In this document: positions 1 through 8,557 of the stretch, piece by piece | Numbering within the stretch: position 1 is the stretch's first letter | How the letters are laid out: every line of letters starts with the position of its first letter | Origin: DASPHG01 sp035629775 | Lineage (GTDB): Bacteria; Actinomycetota; Thermoleophilia; Solirubrobacterales; Thermoleophilaceae | Length of the DNA stretch: 55,039 nt | Reading direction: 5' to 3' | NCBI GenBank assembly: GCA_035629775.1 | Contig: DASPHG010000026.1 | Span: 1 to 55,039, forward strand | Program-made: the position numbers and the translations under genes | Notes under the pieces: model-generated | What the model was told of the DNA's origin: nothing | Databases searched by the model: none | Seen by the model: only the letters and a program-made list of their open reading frames with translations

Positions 1-2
1 CA

Positions 3-1922
3 AGCGCCTACCTGACCCGTCAGTACCAAATCATCGGCATCGTCGCGGTGATCCTGGCGATCCTGCTGGCCATTGCTCTCGACATCGAGACGGCGATCGG
101 CTTCGCGATCGGCGGCGCCTTCTCAGGCGCGGCCGGATTCATCGGCATGAACGTGTCGGTGCGCGCGAACTCCCGCGTCGCCGAGGCGGCCCGCGGAGGC
201 ATCCCGCCCGCGCTCGACGTCGCCTTCAAGGGCGGCTCGGTCACCGGCATGCTCGTGGTCGGCCTCGCCCTGCTCGGTGTCGCAGGCTTCTACGGCATCC
301 TGATCCTGGCCGACAAGTCAGACAAGGAGGCGGTCGACGCGCTGATCGGCCTCGGCTTCGGCGGCAGCTTGATCTCGGTCTTCGCGCGACTCGGCGGCGG
401 CATCTTCACGAAGGCGGCCGACGTCGGCGCCGACCTGGTCGGCAAGGTTGAGGCCGGAATTCCCGAGGACGACCCGCGCAACCCGGCGGTGATTGCCGAC
501 AACGTCGGCGACAACGTCGGCGACTGCGCCGGCATGGCGGCCGACCTGTTCGAGACCTACGCGGTGACCGCGGTGGCCGTGATGCTGCTCGGCGTCCTCA
601 CCTTCAACGAGCTCGGCGAGGTCGCCGTGTACCCGCTCGTGGTCGGCGGCGTCTCCCTGATCGCGTCGATCATCGGCACCTACGCGGTGCGCGGCACGAA
701 CGTCGAGCGCGCCCTGTACCAGGGCCTTGTGGTCTCCGGCGTCATCGCCGCTGCCGCGTTCCTCCCGATCAGCATGTGGCTGATGGACGACATCACGCTG
801 CAGGAGGACCTGCCGGGGATCCTCCAGGGCGTCGGTGACGCCGGCGGGATGGAGTTCTGGCTGTGCACGCTGATCGGAATCGGCATCACCGCCGGGCTGT
901 TCGTGATCACCGACTACTACACGTCGACCCGATTCCGCCCGGTCCGCATGACGGCGCGCGCGTCCCAGACGGGGCACGCGACGAACATCATCCAGGGGCT
1001 CTCGTCCGGCTTCCAGGCGACCGCGGCGCCCGCGCTGCTGATCTGTCTCGGCATCCTCGGGGCGAACGAGCTCGCCGGCATCTACGGCATCGGTGTGGCG
1101 GTCATGGCGCAGCTCTCGCTGACCGGCCTGATCGTCGCCCTCGACGCGTTCGGCCCGATCACCGACAACGCGGGCGGCATCGCGGAGATGGCGAACCTGC
1201 CCGAGGACGTACACGGTGTCACCGATCCGCTCGACGCGGTCGGCAACACGACCAAGGCCGTCACGAAGGGCTACGCGATCGGCTCGGCCGTGCTCGCGGC
1301 GCTCGTGCTGTTCGCGGCGTTCATCGTCGAGTTGGCGGAGGAGGCCGAGAAGGAGGGCGAGGTCCTCAAGAGCTTCGACATCTCCCAGCCCGAGGTGCTC
1401 ATCGGCCTCCTGATCGGCGGCATGATGGTCTACCTGTTCGCCGCGCTCGCGATCGAGTCCGTCGGCCGCGCCGGCGGCGGGGTCGTGGAGGAGGTCCGCC
1501 GGCAGTTCCGCGAGAAGCCGGGGATCATGGACTACTCCGAGAAGCCCGATTACGCCCAGTGCGTGTCGATCGTGACTGCCGCGGCGCAGCGGGAGATGAT
1601 CCTGCCGTCGCTGATCCCGATCGTCGTGACCGTGGTGGTCGGCCTCCTGAGCTACCAGGCGCTCGGCGGCCTTCTGATCGGCGTGATCGTCGTGGGCTTC
1701 TTCGCCGCGGTCTCGATGACCGCCGGCGGCGGCGCGTGGGACAACGCCAAGAAGCTGATCGAGGACGGCGAGTTCGGCGGGAAGGGCTCCGAGGCGCACG
1801 CCGCCTCGGTGACCGGCGACACCGTCGGCGATCCCTACAAGGACACCGCCGGCCCCGCGATCAACCCGATGATCAAGGTGGCGAACATCGTCGCCCTCCT
1901 GATCATCCCGTTCCTGGTCTAG
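3..1922 (+). CDS. hppA: K+-independent membrane proton-translocating pyrophosphatase (5' truncated)
   Basis: Integral membrane enzyme that couples hydrolysis of pyrophosphate to proton pumping across the cytoplasmic membrane. The reading frame is open at the left edge, so the first one or two membrane helices are missing; about 639 residues are present. The pyrophosphate/Mg site is clear (DNVGDNVGDCAGMAADLFE near nt 496-552), as is the C-terminal acidic motif (GDTVGDPYKDTAGPA, nt 1816-1860). The motif GNTTKAVTKG (nt 1243-1272) carries Lys and Thr at the two positions that separate potassium-independent from potassium-dependent enzymes, so this should be the K+-independent H+ type. Family assignment is secure; ion type rests on the motif. 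Confidence 0.97.
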   Translation, partial: SAYLTRQYQIIGIVAVILAILLAIALDIETAIGFAIGGAFSGAAGFIGMNVSVRANSRVAEAARGGIPPALDVAFKGGSVTGMLVVGLALLGVAGFYGILILADKSDKEAVDALIGLGFGGSLISVFARLGGGIFTKAADVGADLVGKVEAGIPEDDPRNPAVIADNVGDNVGDCAGMAADLFETYAVTAVAVMLLGVLTFNELGEVAVYPLVVGGVSLIASIIGTYAVRGTNVERALYQGLVVSGVIAAAAFLPISMWLMDDITLQEDLPGILQGVGDAGGMEFWLCTLIGIGITAGLFVITDYYTSTRFRPVRMTARASQTGHATNIIQGLSSGFQATAAPALLICLGILGANELAGIYGIGVAVMAQLSLTGLIVALDAFGPITDNAGGIAEMANLPEDVHGVTDPLDAVGNTTKAVTKGYAIGSAVLAALVLFAAFIVELAEEAEKEGEVLKSFDISQPEVLIGLLIGGMMVYLFAALAIESVGRAGGGVVEEVRRQFREKPGIMDYSEKPDYAQCVSIVTAAAQREMILPSLIPIVVTVVVGLLSYQALGGLLIGVIVVGFFAAVSMTAGGGAWDNAKKLIEDGEFGGKGSEAHAASVTGDTVGDPYKDTAGPAINPMIKVANIVALLIIPFLV

Positions 1923-1938
1923 GACAATCGAAGAACCC

Positions 1939-2775
1939 GTGCCGTTCACCGTCGAACCAAGGCACCGGAGTGGGACGGGCGATCCGCTCGTCCTGCTCCA
2001 CGGGTTCACCGGTACGTGGCGCATGTGGGCGCCCGTCCTGCCCGCACTCGAGCGGCGCTTCGACGTCCTCGCGCCGACCCTCGGCGGCCACTGCGGCGCC
2101 GAGGCCTGGCCGGCGGATCGCGAGCCGACCGTCGCGGCCCTGGCCGACGCGGCCGAGGCCGAGCTGGACGCCGCCGGGTTCGAGACCGCTCACATCGCCG
2201 GGAACTCGCTCGGCGGCTGGCTCGCGCTCGAGCTCGCGAAGCGCGGCCGCGCCCGCAGCGTGATCGGGCTGGCGCCGGCAGGCGGGTGGAACGAGGGTGA
2301 CGACCGCGAGCAGCGCCGCCTCAAGGGCTTCTTCCACCGCACCCGCAAGCTCACCGAACTCGCCCACCCGCGCGCCCGAGTGCTCGTCACGCGCCCCGGC
2401 CTGCGCAAGCTGATGTTCCGCGACGTCATGGAGCACGGCGAGCGCCTGAAGCCGGGCGACGCCCTCCACATGATGCAGGGCGTCCTCGAGTGCTCCGTCT
2501 TCTTCGACTTCGTCGAAGCCGTCATCCGCGACGGCCCGGCGGTCGCCCTCGAGGACATCTCGTGCCCCGTCCTGCTCGCGTGGTGCGAGAAGGACAAGAT
2601 CTTCCCCATCGACCGCTACGAGAAGGCGTTCGCCGGGGTGGCCGGCGTCGAGGTCACCCGGCTTCCGGGCTGCGGCCACCTGCCGATGGCCGACGACCCC
2701 GAACTCGTGACCCGCACGATCGCCGACTTCGCGACCCGCCACGCCGGTGTCGCCGCCGAGCCGGTTTCGGGCTAG
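1939..2775 (+). CDS. alpha/beta-fold hydrolase
   Basis: A 278-residue single-domain alpha/beta hydrolase of the usual length. The oxyanion-hole segment LLHGFTGTWRMW lies near residues 17-28. The nucleophile elbow GNSLGG has Ser near residue 91. A late Asp (WCEKDKIF) and the His in GCGHLPMADDPE complete a plausible Ser-Asp-His triad. There is no signal peptide, so the protein is cytoplasmic. It starts at GTG 17 nt after the pyrophosphatase stop and is probably co-transcribed with it. The substrate cannot be read from sequence; the family covers esterases, C-C bond hydrolases and haloperoxidase-like enzymes. Confidence 0.85.
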   Translation: MPFTVEPRHRSGTGDPLVLLHGFTGTWRMWAPVLPALERRFDVLAPTLGGHCGAEAWPADREPTVAALADAAEAELDAAGFETAHIAGNSLGGWLALELAKRGRARSVIGLAPAGGWNEGDDREQRRLKGFFHRTRKLTELAHPRARVLVTRPGLRKLMFRDVMEHGERLKPGDALHMMQGVLECSVFFDFVEAVIRDGPAVALEDISCPVLLAWCEKDKIFPIDRYEKAFAGVAGVEVTRLPGCGHLPMADDPELVTRTIADFATRHAGVAAEPVSG

Positions 2776-2778
2776 GCT
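2773..2778 (+). promoter_or_regulatory. -10 element (leaderless) of secreted lipase-like gene
   Basis: TAGGCT overlaps the stop codon of the upstream hydrolase and ends 7 nt before the ATG at 2786. No Shine-Dalgarno sequence is present. This is consistent with transcription starting at the start codon. Confidence 0.5.
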
Positions 2779-2785
2779 CGACCAC

Positions 2786-3982
2786 ATGCGCGCCGGACTC
2801 GCATTCGCGCTCGCCTTGGCCTGCGTCCTGACCGCGGCGGTCCCCGCCGGGGCGGCGGTCCCCGCCGGGGCGGCGGTCGAGAAGGGGCCCAAGGGCCAGG
2901 CGTTCTACTCGCCGCCGGATCCCCTCCCCGGCAAGCGGCACGGCGATGTGGTCTGGGCGCGCAAGTTGCCCGCCGCCCGCGGCGTGGCGGCCGCACGGCG
3001 GACCAGGCTCGTCCTGTACCGGTCGACGACGGTCGACGGAGATCCCGCCGCTGTGTCCGGCACGGTGATGATCCCCAGGGGCGACCCGCCGAAGAAGGGA
3101 TGGCCGGTCGTCAGCTGGGCCCATGGGACGACCGGGGTCGCCGACCGCTGCACACCTTCGAAGCAGCCGATCCTTGCCGACGACTACGGACGCGACTACG
3201 CGGGGCCGCTCTTCCGGGGCTACCTGCGCGCCGGCTACGCGGTCGCCATGACCGACTACCAGGGGCTCGGCACCCCGGGCATCCACCCATATCTCGTCGG
3301 CCGCGCGGAGGCGCGCTCCGTGCTGGACATGGCACGCGCGGCCCGGAAGCTCGACGACCGGATCGGCCGGCGAGTCCTGATCGCCGGGCACTCGCAGGGC
3401 GGCCACGCCGCGCTCTGGGCGGCGAGCGAGGCGGAGAGGTGGACACCGGATCTCCGAATCCTCGGCACCCAGCCGTTCGCCCCGATCGCGCGCGTGTCGG
3501 CGCTCCTCGCCGCCCGCGAGCTGCTCACGGACCCGGGCGGGCTGGCGCCCGAGGCCGCGCTCTTCGTCCGGGCACTCCACAGCACGTTCGGGATCGAGCC
3601 GGCCGACTACATCACGCAGGCGGGGCTCGACCTCTACCCGCAGACGCTCGAGCGCTGCATCGGCGAGCTCTTCGCTCAGGACTCTTTCGGGGGCATCTCG
3701 GTCGCCGAGATGTCACGCGACGACGCGGACTGGCAGCCGGTCATGGACCTGACCCTCGCCGAGGTGGATCAGAACGACTTCGAGCTCGCTCCGCGCCTCT
3801 TGATCATGCACGGGACCGAGGACGAGGTGGTGCCGGTGGCCCTCAGCGACGCACTCGTGGACGAGATGCGCGAGGCCGGCACGAAGGTCACGTACCGGCG
3901 AGTCGAGGGCGCCGACCACTCCGGGATCGTGGGCGAGGCGCGCAAGGCCGCGCTCGCCGACGCGCGCAAGCGGCTCCGCTAG
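2786..3982 (+). CDS. secreted lipase/esterase, secretory-lipase-like alpha/beta hydrolase
   Basis: A 398-residue predicted exported hydrolase. The ATG at 2786 is chosen because it opens a good signal peptide (MRAGLAFALALACVLTAAVPAGAA) and sits 7 nt after a TAGGCT hexamer. The mature part has an oxyanion region (VVSWAHGTTGVAD), the segment DYQGLGTPGIHPYL, and the nucleophile elbow GHSQGG. A late Asp (HGTEDEVVPV) and His (GADHSGI) complete the triad. This layout resembles the LIP/secretory lipase group. The signal-peptide end contains an exact 18-nt tandem duplication. The substrate is unknown. Confidence 0.85.
   Translation: MRAGLAFALALACVLTAAVPAGAAVPAGAAVEKGPKGQAFYSPPDPLPGKRHGDVVWARKLPAARGVAAARRTRLVLYRSTTVDGDPAAVSGTVMIPRGDPPKKGWPVVSWAHGTTGVADRCTPSKQPILADDYGRDYAGPLFRGYLRAGYAVAMTDYQGLGTPGIHPYLVGRAEARSVLDMARAARKLDDRIGRRVLIAGHSQGGHAALWAASEAERWTPDLRILGTQPFAPIARVSALLAARELLTDPGGLAPEAALFVRALHSTFGIEPADYITQAGLDLYPQTLERCIGELFAQDSFGGISVAEMSRDDADWQPVMDLTLAEVDQNDFELAPRLLIMHGTEDEVVPVALSDALVDEMREAGTKVTYRRVEGADHSGIVGEARKAALADARKRLR
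2835..2878 (+). repeat. 18-nt tandem duplication in signal peptide region
   Basis: CGGCGGTCCCCGCCGGGG occurs twice in tandem (2835-2852 and 2853-2870), followed by a further partial unit. It encodes AVPAGA twice around the likely signal-peptidase site. Being a multiple of three, it keeps the frame. Confidence 0.9.
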
Positions 3983-4007
3983 CCGCGATCACGCCCTCGC
4001 GCGGGTG

Positions 4008-4013
4008 TAGGTT
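4008..4013 (+). promoter_or_regulatory. -10 element of first APC-USP permease
   Basis: TAGGTT lies 11 nt before the TTG start at 4025 and no ribosome binding site intervenes. A transcript starting about 7 nt downstream would be leaderless or nearly so. Confidence 0.4.
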
Positions 4014-4024
4014 GCCCCGCGGCA

Positions 4025-5908
4025 TTGGCTGAGCGCAGGCCCAAGCACGCCGGGCTCGAGCGCGTCCTGGGAACGGGCGCCCTGTTCTCGACCGCCTACG
4101 GCAACGTCGGCAGCTCGATCTACTACGCCCTCGGCCTCGTGGCCGTGTTCGCGCTCGGCATGACGCCGATCGTGTTCCTCATCGCCGGCCTGATCTTCAT
4201 GTGCACGGCGGCGAGCTACACCGAGGCGACGACCATGTACCCGGAGGCCGGGGGGGCGTCGTCCTTCGCGCGCCACGCCTTCAACGAGCTCGTCTCCGTG
4301 ATCACGGCGTGGGGGCAGATGCTCAACTACATCATCACCGTCGCGATTTCGGCGTTCTTCCTGCCGCACTACCTCGGAACGCTCTGGGAGCCGCTGCTGA
4401 CGCCCCCCGGCGACATCCTCTGCGGCGTCGGCGTGATCGTGGTCCTCGGTGCGCTGAACATCCGCGGCGTCAAGGAGGCGGCCAGCCTGAACGTCTTCCT
4501 CGCGGTCGCGGACTTCCTGACTCAGGTGGCGCTCGTCGGGCTCGGCTTCGTGCTCGTCTTCTCGCCCGAGACGCTGGCGAACAACATCGACCTCGGCACG
4601 AGCCCCACCTGGTCCGACTTCCTGATCGCGATCCCGGTCGGCATGGTCGCGTTCACCGGCATCGACACGATCTCGAACATGGCCGAGGAGGCGCGCGACT
4701 ACGGGAAGACGATCCCGCAGGCGATGCGCGGGGTCGTGATCGCGGTCATGGCGATCTCCCTCACGCTTCCGGCGGTCGCCCTGTCGGCGATGCCGGTGGA
4801 GGACGGCGAGACCGTCCTCGCCAAGACGAGCGACGAGGGCGGCTACGCCGACAACCCGATCCTGGGCGTCGTCGAGACGATGGGCCTGGGCGACCTCCAG
4901 CGGCCGATGGAGATCTACGTGGGTCTGCTGGCGGCGACCATCCTCTTCGTCGCCACCAACGCCGGGCTCATCGGCCTGTCGCGGCTCAGCTACTCGATGG
5001 GCCAGTACCGCCAGCTTCCGGAGGCCGTGCGCCAGCTTCACCCGCGCTATCGCACCCCGCACGTGGCGATCATCGTGTTCGGGCTGATGGCCTGCCTGGC
5101 GCTGATTCCGGGACAGGCCGAGTTCCTCGGCACCGTCTATGCGTTCGGCGCGATGCTCTCGTTCACGGTCGCGCACCTGGCCGTGATCGCGCTGCGACTG
5201 AAGGAGCCGGACAAGGAGCGGCCCTTCCGCGGCCCCGGCAACCTGCGCGTGGGCGGGCGCGACCTGCCGCTGTTCGCGATCGCGGGGGCGATCGGCACGG
5301 GCATGGCGTTCATCGTCGTGACCGTCCTGAACGTGGAGACGCTGATCGCCGGTGTCGGCTGGGTCGGGCTCGGGACGCTCACCTACTACGGATACCGCCG
5401 CCGGCTGGGACTGACGATGACCGAGACGAAGCAGGTCGTCGTGCCGGAGCCGGTCGTCGAACGCGAGGTGGAGTACCAGTCTGTGCTCGTCGCGTTCGAG
5501 GACTCGCATTACGCCGCGTCGGCGGTGCGCACGGCAGTGCGCATGGCCGCCCGGCGGCGGCGCGGCATCCACGTGCTGGTCACGATCACCGTGCCGAACA
5601 ACTCGCCGATCGACGCGCCGCTGCCCGAGCAGGAGGGGATCGCACAGCAGGCGATCGACTCCGCCCGGGTCCTCGGAGGGCGGCGGGTCACCGGGCACTG
5701 GGAGAAGGTCAGGCCCGGGCAGGCCGGGCGGCGGATCATCGACGAGGCGAAGGTGATCGACGCGCGCGCGATCGTCATGCCGCGCCCGCGCAAGCGCGCC
5801 GGGGCGTCGCTCTTCGGGCGGACGCTCGAGCTGGTCCTCGCGGAGCGGCCCTGTCGGGTGATCATCGAGTCGGATCCGCTCTCCGGAAGTGCGACCCCCC
5901 CGACCTAG
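4025..5908 (+). CDS. APC-superfamily permease with C-terminal universal stress protein domain
   Basis: A 627-residue protein with an APC-fold transporter of about 12 helices (residues ~15-465) and a C-terminal cytoplasmic USP-like domain (~480-620, ending ERPCRVIIES). APC hallmarks include GSSIYYALG in the first helix, YPEAGGASSFAR, and ATNAGLIGLSRLSYSMGQYRQLP. It starts at TTG. Two TrkA-type nucleotide-binding proteins follow a second similar permease. From memory, Mycobacterium tuberculosis also places an APC-type permease (Rv2690c) beside the TrkA proteins CeoB and CeoC. That raises the possibility of potassium transport, as in the APC-fold importer KimA, rather than amino-acid transport. 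This is inference; the general annotation is amino-acid permease. Confidence 0.88.
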   Translation: MAERRPKHAGLERVLGTGALFSTAYGNVGSSIYYALGLVAVFALGMTPIVFLIAGLIFMCTAASYTEATTMYPEAGGASSFARHAFNELVSVITAWGQMLNYIITVAISAFFLPHYLGTLWEPLLTPPGDILCGVGVIVVLGALNIRGVKEAASLNVFLAVADFLTQVALVGLGFVLVFSPETLANNIDLGTSPTWSDFLIAIPVGMVAFTGIDTISNMAEEARDYGKTIPQAMRGVVIAVMAISLTLPAVALSAMPVEDGETVLAKTSDEGGYADNPILGVVETMGLGDLQRPMEIYVGLLAATILFVATNAGLIGLSRLSYSMGQYRQLPEAVRQLHPRYRTPHVAIIVFGLMACLALIPGQAEFLGTVYAFGAMLSFTVAHLAVIALRLKEPDKERPFRGPGNLRVGGRDLPLFAIAGAIGTGMAFIVVTVLNVETLIAGVGWVGLGTLTYYGYRRRLGLTMTETKQVVVPEPVVEREVEYQSVLVAFEDSHYAASAVRTAVRMAARRRRGIHVLVTITVPNNSPIDAPLPEQEGIAQQAIDSARVLGGRRVTGHWEKVRPGQAGRRIIDEAKVIDARAIVMPRPRKRAGASLFGRTLELVLAERPCRVIIESDPLSGSATPPT

Positions 5909-5911
5909 GAT
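5906..5911 (+). promoter_or_regulatory. -10 element (leaderless) of small membrane protein/permease operon
   Basis: TAGGAT overlaps the stop codon of the first permease and ends 7 nt before the ATG at 5919, with no Shine-Dalgarno sequence. Confidence 0.5.
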
Positions 5912-5918
5912 CGCCGGC

Positions 5919-6098
5919 ATGGGTGGCCTCTATCGCAACTCGACGCGCGTCATGGGCGTTCTGACGTGCGTGCTCGGGGTCGCGATGATCGCGGCGTCGA
6001 TCGCCGCCGGCGGCGGCCCGCTCGCGATCGGAGTGGTGGCGGGGATCGCGTTCGTCCTCGTCGGGGCCGCGCGCATCTGGATGGCGAGCCAGGGATGA
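5919..6098 (+). CDS. small two-helix membrane protein
   Basis: A 59-residue protein that is almost entirely two hydrophobic helices (MGVLTCVLGVAMIAASIA and LAIGVVAGIAFVLVGAARIW) joined by a glycine-rich turn. The start is placed at ATG 5919 by the upstream TAGGAT. It overlaps the next permease by 4 nt (ATGA), implying translational coupling, so it may be an accessory subunit of that transporter. I do not recognise a named family. Confidence 0.7.
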   Translation: MGGLYRNSTRVMGVLTCVLGVAMIAASIAAGGGPLAIGVVAGIAFVLVGAARIWMASQG

Positions 6099-8095
6099 AC
6101 GCGCGGTTCGTTCGGTACGTCGCGCGACTCGAACCCCTGCGGGCGCCCCTCCGGCCGTTCTTCGCCTCGATCGAGGGCCGGCTGGCACGCGCTGTCGGGA
6201 CGCCGGCGATCTACGCCATCGCGATCGGGGCGATCGGCGCGTCGATCTACATATCCCTCGGAATCGTTGCCGACTTCGCGCTCGGCCTGACGCCGGTCGC
6301 CTACCTGGCGGCGGGCGTCTTCTTCGTGGTCACGATGCTCACCTACGTCGAGGCGAACTCGCTCCACCCCGAGCGCGGCGGCGCCTCCACGTTCGCGCGC
6401 TATGCGTTCGACGAGCTGTGGAGCTTCATCGCCGGCTGGGGGATCGTCCTCGACTACCTGATCGTGATGGCGCTCTGCGCCTTCGCCGTGCCCGACTACC
6501 TGGCCGCCTTCTGGGGCCACGCCGGCGACCGCGGTGTCGAGCACGCGATCGCGGCAGGCGTGATCCTCTGGGCGGTCCTCGTGAACCTGCGCGGCCTGCG
6601 CGCCGATCAGCTCGGCCTCGTGCTGAGACTGGGCACGCTCAACGTGATCCTGCTGATCGCGGTCGTGGCGATCGGGGCGGCCTCGCTGTGGGATCTCGAC
6701 GCGGTCACCGACGGCGTCGATCTGGGCACGAGCCCCGAATGGGACGACCTCGCGTTCGCGGCCGTGATAGCGGGTCTCGCGCTCACCGGGCTCGAGGCCG
6801 CGTCGGGGGTCGCCGGCGAGATCCGGCCGAACCGTAAGCAGATGTCCCGGGTGATCGGCACGAGCTCGGCGACGGCGTTCCTGGTGCTGATCGGGATCTC
6901 GCTGGTCGGGCTGATGGCGCTCCCGGTCGTGGGCGGCGAGACCCCGCTCGGCGAGGACTTCCACGAAGCGCCCCTGCTCGGTGTGGTCTCGAGCTACGAC
7001 TGGCTCGACCAGACGCTGCGCTACGCGGTCGGCGCGATGGCGGCGCTCGTGCTCGTGCAGGCGACGACGGCAAACATGATGGGGGTGTCGCGGCTCGCGT
7101 ACTCGCTCGCGACGAACCGCCAGATCCCGAGCGCGGTCGGCCGGCTCGACCCCCGCCGGTCCACGCCGTGGGTCGCGATCTCAGTGTGCGGCCTTCTCGC
7201 GTTCGGGCTCGTCCTCACATCGGATCTCGACTTCCTGGCGGGGACGTTCGCGTTCGGCGCCACGCTCGCCTTCGCGATCGCGCATGCCTCTGTGATCCGG
7301 CTGCGCTTCCGCGAGGCGACCGCGCGCCGGCCGTACCGGATGCCGCTGTCGATCAGCGTCCGCGGGGGCTCGATCCCGCTGCCCGCCGCGCTCGGCCTGG
7401 TGATGGCCGTGGCCGCCTGGGTCAGCGTCGTCGTCCTCCACGAAGGGGCGCGGTACGCGGGGGCGGCGTGGCTCGTGGGCGGCCTGCTCCTGTACGTGAT
7501 CTACCGCCGCGGCCAGGACAAGCCGCTGCGCAAGCGGTTCACGATCCCGGCGGCGGTGCTCCAGGAGCGAGGCGCGGAGATCGAGTACGGGTCGATCCTC
7601 GTGCCCGTGTTCGGCAGCAAGCTGGACGACGACATCATCGGGACCGCCGGCCGGCTCGCGGCCGAGGAGGCCGCCGAGGGCGAGGGCGGCACGGTGATCG
7701 AGGCTATCTACGTGCTCGAGATCCCGATGTCGCTGCCGATCGACGCGCGCGTGCCGGACGAGCAGATCCAGGCCGCGAAGGCCGCGCTTCGGCGCGCGAA
7801 GGAGGTGGGCGAGGAGTACGCGGGCGTCGAGGTGGCGCCGGCCACCGCGCGCGCACGCTCGCTGGGAGCCGGCATCGTCGACGAGGCGCGTCGGCGCGGG
7901 GTGGAGGCGATCGTGCTCGCCGCTGAGGAGCCCACCCGGATGCGCGGCGGATCGGGGCTCGGCGGCCGCAGCGGGCCGCGCGACCGGTACGTGGGCGAGA
8001 TGACCCGGTACGTCGTCGAGAAGGCGCCGTGCCGGGTGATCCTCACGGCGCCGCCGGCGGGCGAGGTGGCTGAACGGGAGGGCGTTCAGCCGTAG
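6095..8095 (+). CDS. second APC-superfamily permease with C-terminal universal stress protein domain
   Basis: A 666-residue paralog of the permease at 4025, with an extra N-terminal stretch of about 30 residues. The transporter domain contains GASIYISLG, HPERGGASTFARYAF and TTANMMGVSRLAYSLATNRQIP. The USP-like tail (from about residue 500) starts at EYGSILVPVFGSK and ends EKAPCRVIL. The ATG overlaps the stop of the 59-residue membrane protein. With two TrkA-type regulators immediately downstream, a role in regulated cation uptake is plausible. The sequence alone cannot exclude an amino-acid substrate. Confidence 0.88.
   Translation: MNARFVRYVARLEPLRAPLRPFFASIEGRLARAVGTPAIYAIAIGAIGASIYISLGIVADFALGLTPVAYLAAGVFFVVTMLTYVEANSLHPERGGASTFARYAFDELWSFIAGWGIVLDYLIVMALCAFAVPDYLAAFWGHAGDRGVEHAIAAGVILWAVLVNLRGLRADQLGLVLRLGTLNVILLIAVVAIGAASLWDLDAVTDGVDLGTSPEWDDLAFAAVIAGLALTGLEAASGVAGEIRPNRKQMSRVIGTSSATAFLVLIGISLVGLMALPVVGGETPLGEDFHEAPLLGVVSSYDWLDQTLRYAVGAMAALVLVQATTANMMGVSRLAYSLATNRQIPSAVGRLDPRRSTPWVAISVCGLLAFGLVLTSDLDFLAGTFAFGATLAFAIAHASVIRLRFREATARRPYRMPLSISVRGGSIPLPAALGLVMAVAAWVSVVVLHEGARYAGAAWLVGGLLLYVIYRRGQDKPLRKRFTIPAAVLQERGAEIEYGSILVPVFGSKLDDDIIGTAGRLAAEEAAEGEGGTVIEAIYVLEIPMSLPIDARVPDEQIQAAKAALRRAKEVGEEYAGVEVAPATARARSLGAGIVDEARRRGVEAIVLAAEEPTRMRGGSGLGGRSGPRDRYVGEMTRYVVEKAPCRVILTAPPAGEVAEREGVQP
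8068..8091 (+). terminator. hairpin at 3' end of second permease
   Basis: Perfect 9-bp inverted repeat GGCTGAACG / CGTTCAGCC with a GGAGGG loop, inside the last codons just before the TAG at 8093. There is no T tract. It may be a terminator or a 3' stabilising hairpin. Confidence 0.45.
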
Positions 8096-8104
8096 CGCCG
8101 CTAG

Positions 8105-8110
8105 TAGAGT
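8105..8110 (+). promoter_or_regulatory. -10 element (leaderless) of TrkA-type gene pair
   Basis: TAGAGT ends 8 nt before the GTG at 8119. No Shine-Dalgarno sequence is present. Confidence 0.5.
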
Positions 8111-8118
8111 GCCGCGAC

Positions 8119-8547
8119 GTGTTCGTTCTGATTGTCGGATGCGGCCGCGTGGGCTCGACCGTGGCGAAGTCGATGCTCGCCGACGGCCACGATGTCTCGA
8201 TCCTCGACGAGGACCCTGAGGCGATCGCGATGCTCGAACGCGGGTCACAGCAGTCGTGGGAGGAGAGCGGGGGCACCTTCACCGTCGGTACGGCGATCGA
8301 GATGGACGCGCTGGTCGAGGCAGGCATCGAGCGCGCTGACGCATTCGTCGCCTCCACCGACGGCGACAACACCAATCTCGTGATCGCGCAGATCGCCCAG
8401 CGCCGCTTCAACGTCCCCAAGGTGGTCGTCCGCGTGCTCGACCCGGCGCGCGCCAAGTGGTACGGCGAGCAGGGTCTGCAGACGATCTGCCCGACCGCGG
8501 TCGCGATCGACATGCTCACCGAGGCGGTCCGGGAGACCGCCGCCTGA
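8119..8547 (+). CDS. TrkA-N (RCK) domain protein, single domain
   Basis: A 142-residue Rossmann-type RCK N-domain. The dinucleotide motif GCGRVG is at residues 7-12, an acidic end of beta-2 (ILDED) follows, then the segment VASTDGDNTNLVIAQIAQRRF. These proteins bind NAD(H), ATP or ADP and gate potassium channels and importers. The C-terminal RCK-C domain found in full-length TrkA-family proteins of about 220 residues is missing. The stop is clean and the next gene starts 10 nt later, so this looks like a natural short form. It probably pairs with the downstream protein and acts on the preceding permeases. Confidence 0.88.
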   Translation: MFVLIVGCGRVGSTVAKSMLADGHDVSILDEDPEAIAMLERGSQQSWEESGGTFTVGTAIEMDALVEAGIERADAFVASTDGDNTNLVIAQIAQRRFNVPKVVVRVLDPARAKWYGEQGLQTICPTAVAIDMLTEAVRETAA

Positions 8548-8557
8548 GGGGCCGGTT